A stretch of DNA of 64,000 nt from Membranipora membranacea. Its lineage: Eukaryota > Bryozoa > Gymnolaemata > Cheilostomatida > Membraniporidae. Each line of letters begins with the position of its first letter. Within the stretch, counting starts at the first letter, position 1. The translations under genes were made by a program, and so were the position numbers. The stretch lies in contig OU612073.1 in the NCBI GenBank assembly GCA_914767715.1, positions 14,384,001 through 14,448,000 of the forward strand, written 5' to 3'. Of the stretch, positions 63,350-64,000 are shown piece after piece. The notes under the pieces are model-generated. The model worked only from the letters and a program-made list of their open reading frames with translations, was not told the DNA's origin and made no database searches.

Positions 63350-64000
63350 TTGTAGCTTTGCGCTTTTTCCCAAAACAACAAATCTTTTTCTTGTTACAGA
63401 AAACCAGTATCGCAAGGATAACTATGACCGCAAGCGTCAATGATGTGGGTAGGCCAATCATCAGGCCCAGCTGGTTGTCCTCCTTGGCATCACTTGTGTT
63501 TGCTGTGGTGACTTTGATGACACTATCTGTTGTGTTCTCATCCAGACTACCCACATGGCAGCTGTTTTTCACATACTCTGTAAAATTAAAACATGAGAAG
63601 CTAACATTGAATAAACGATTTATCCTTAGAAATAATAAGCTGTGTGAAAGCCATTTCCAAAAGATGCAACATGATTATAATCATATGCCACCCATACAAC
63701 GGGTGCAACAGGTGACAGCAAACCTTAGCAAGAGTCTACAGGCAAATCCACACGCTGGTCATCAACATACCTGGACAACGGAAATTGCATCTTTGCTCTT
63801 CTCTCGATGGTCTAGCAACATCATTGCACAGGTCCGCACAAGGCCGGTAATGATTGAAATTTTCTAGAAAGTAGCAAGCTGCTGCAATATTGTGAAATTG
63901 TCCTTGGCACTCTGAGTGTGTAAGATTAGAATAGAGTCCATTGCAAATCAAGTGTTGCGCCATTAGATTTACAATGCTTGAAGTGTCTGCAGAACTAAAT

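Larger units (their letters stand above)
57226..64000 (-). pseudogene. R4: eight-Cys type I receptor family member, interrupted by a fold-back transposon; 5' end outside the window
   Basis: Exons on the minus strand: beyond 64000 to 63771, 63577-63350, 62523-62464, a split exon 62275-62152 plus 58360-58275, then 57714-57562 and 57377-57226. Every intron is phase 1. The ectodomain (CNGLYSNLTHSEC, ACYFLENFNHYRPCADLC) has Cys spacing 11-10-11-3-12-3-8; the eighth Cys is in EYVKNSC at the start of exon 2. Next are a stalk, a membrane segment (LTLAVIVILAILVFC), a Lys/Cys-rich juxtamembrane stretch, and a Ser/Asn/Pro-rich tail of about 190 residues ending GSTQLWCLQS. Exon 3 (60 nt) carries TAAQE. 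In this allele the frame enters the transposon and stops after NGTGVVL. Skipping the split exon would keep the frame, since it is 210 nt with phase 1 at both ends. Confidence 0.75.

Overview
This is nuclear DNA from an animal, probably an invertebrate. Genes are split by GT-AG introns of a few hundred to a few thousand bases, the sequence is AT-rich, and the gene set is animal-specific: a CLIC, the exocyst subunit SEC5, an mTORC2 partner of the PRR5 family, and cysteine-rich single-pass receptors. Non-autonomous DNA transposons, a tRNA-derived SINE and a LINE scrap are also present. I cannot name the phylum with confidence.

Layout. 0.3-2.7 kb: 5' half of a CLIC-like gene (minus), head to head with SEC5/EXOC2 (plus, 3.2-19.6 kb, 19 coding exons, complete at 932 aa). 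SEC5 intron 15 carries a whole unrecognised gene on the opposite strand (11.9-15.5 kb, 859 aa), which itself carries a 0.5-kb inverted-repeat element. 19.6-27.2 kb is gene-poor. 27.2-30.1 kb: a gene for a secreted Asn/Gln/Gly-rich repeat protein with a cysteine-rich C-terminal module (plus). 34.2-38.6 kb: a complete PRR5/Protor-like gene (minus, 360 aa). 41.9-44.0 kb: a partial, broken second copy of that gene, ending in a 66-bp inverted piece of its own exon.

41.1-64.0 kb: a tandem family of four minus-strand genes (called R1-R4 here) for type I membrane proteins with the same eight-cysteine ectodomain, which I tentatively compare to a BCMA/TACI-type TNF-receptor module. R2 looks intact. R1 has a stop at the first conserved Cys and a deletion. 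R3 has an in-frame stop just after its signal peptide. R4 has a 3.8-kb fold-back transposon inserted in a cytoplasmic-tail exon, with a CCGG target duplication. Removing the element and one CCGG restores an open, phase-matched 210-nt exon.

The main points of interest are the receptor family and its decay, the R4 insertion with its 353-bp internal repeats, and the PRR5 duplicate, whose substitutions are mostly synonymous although it is now broken. All exon calls come from reading splice signals, phase and protein similarity by eye. No alignment or database search was run.
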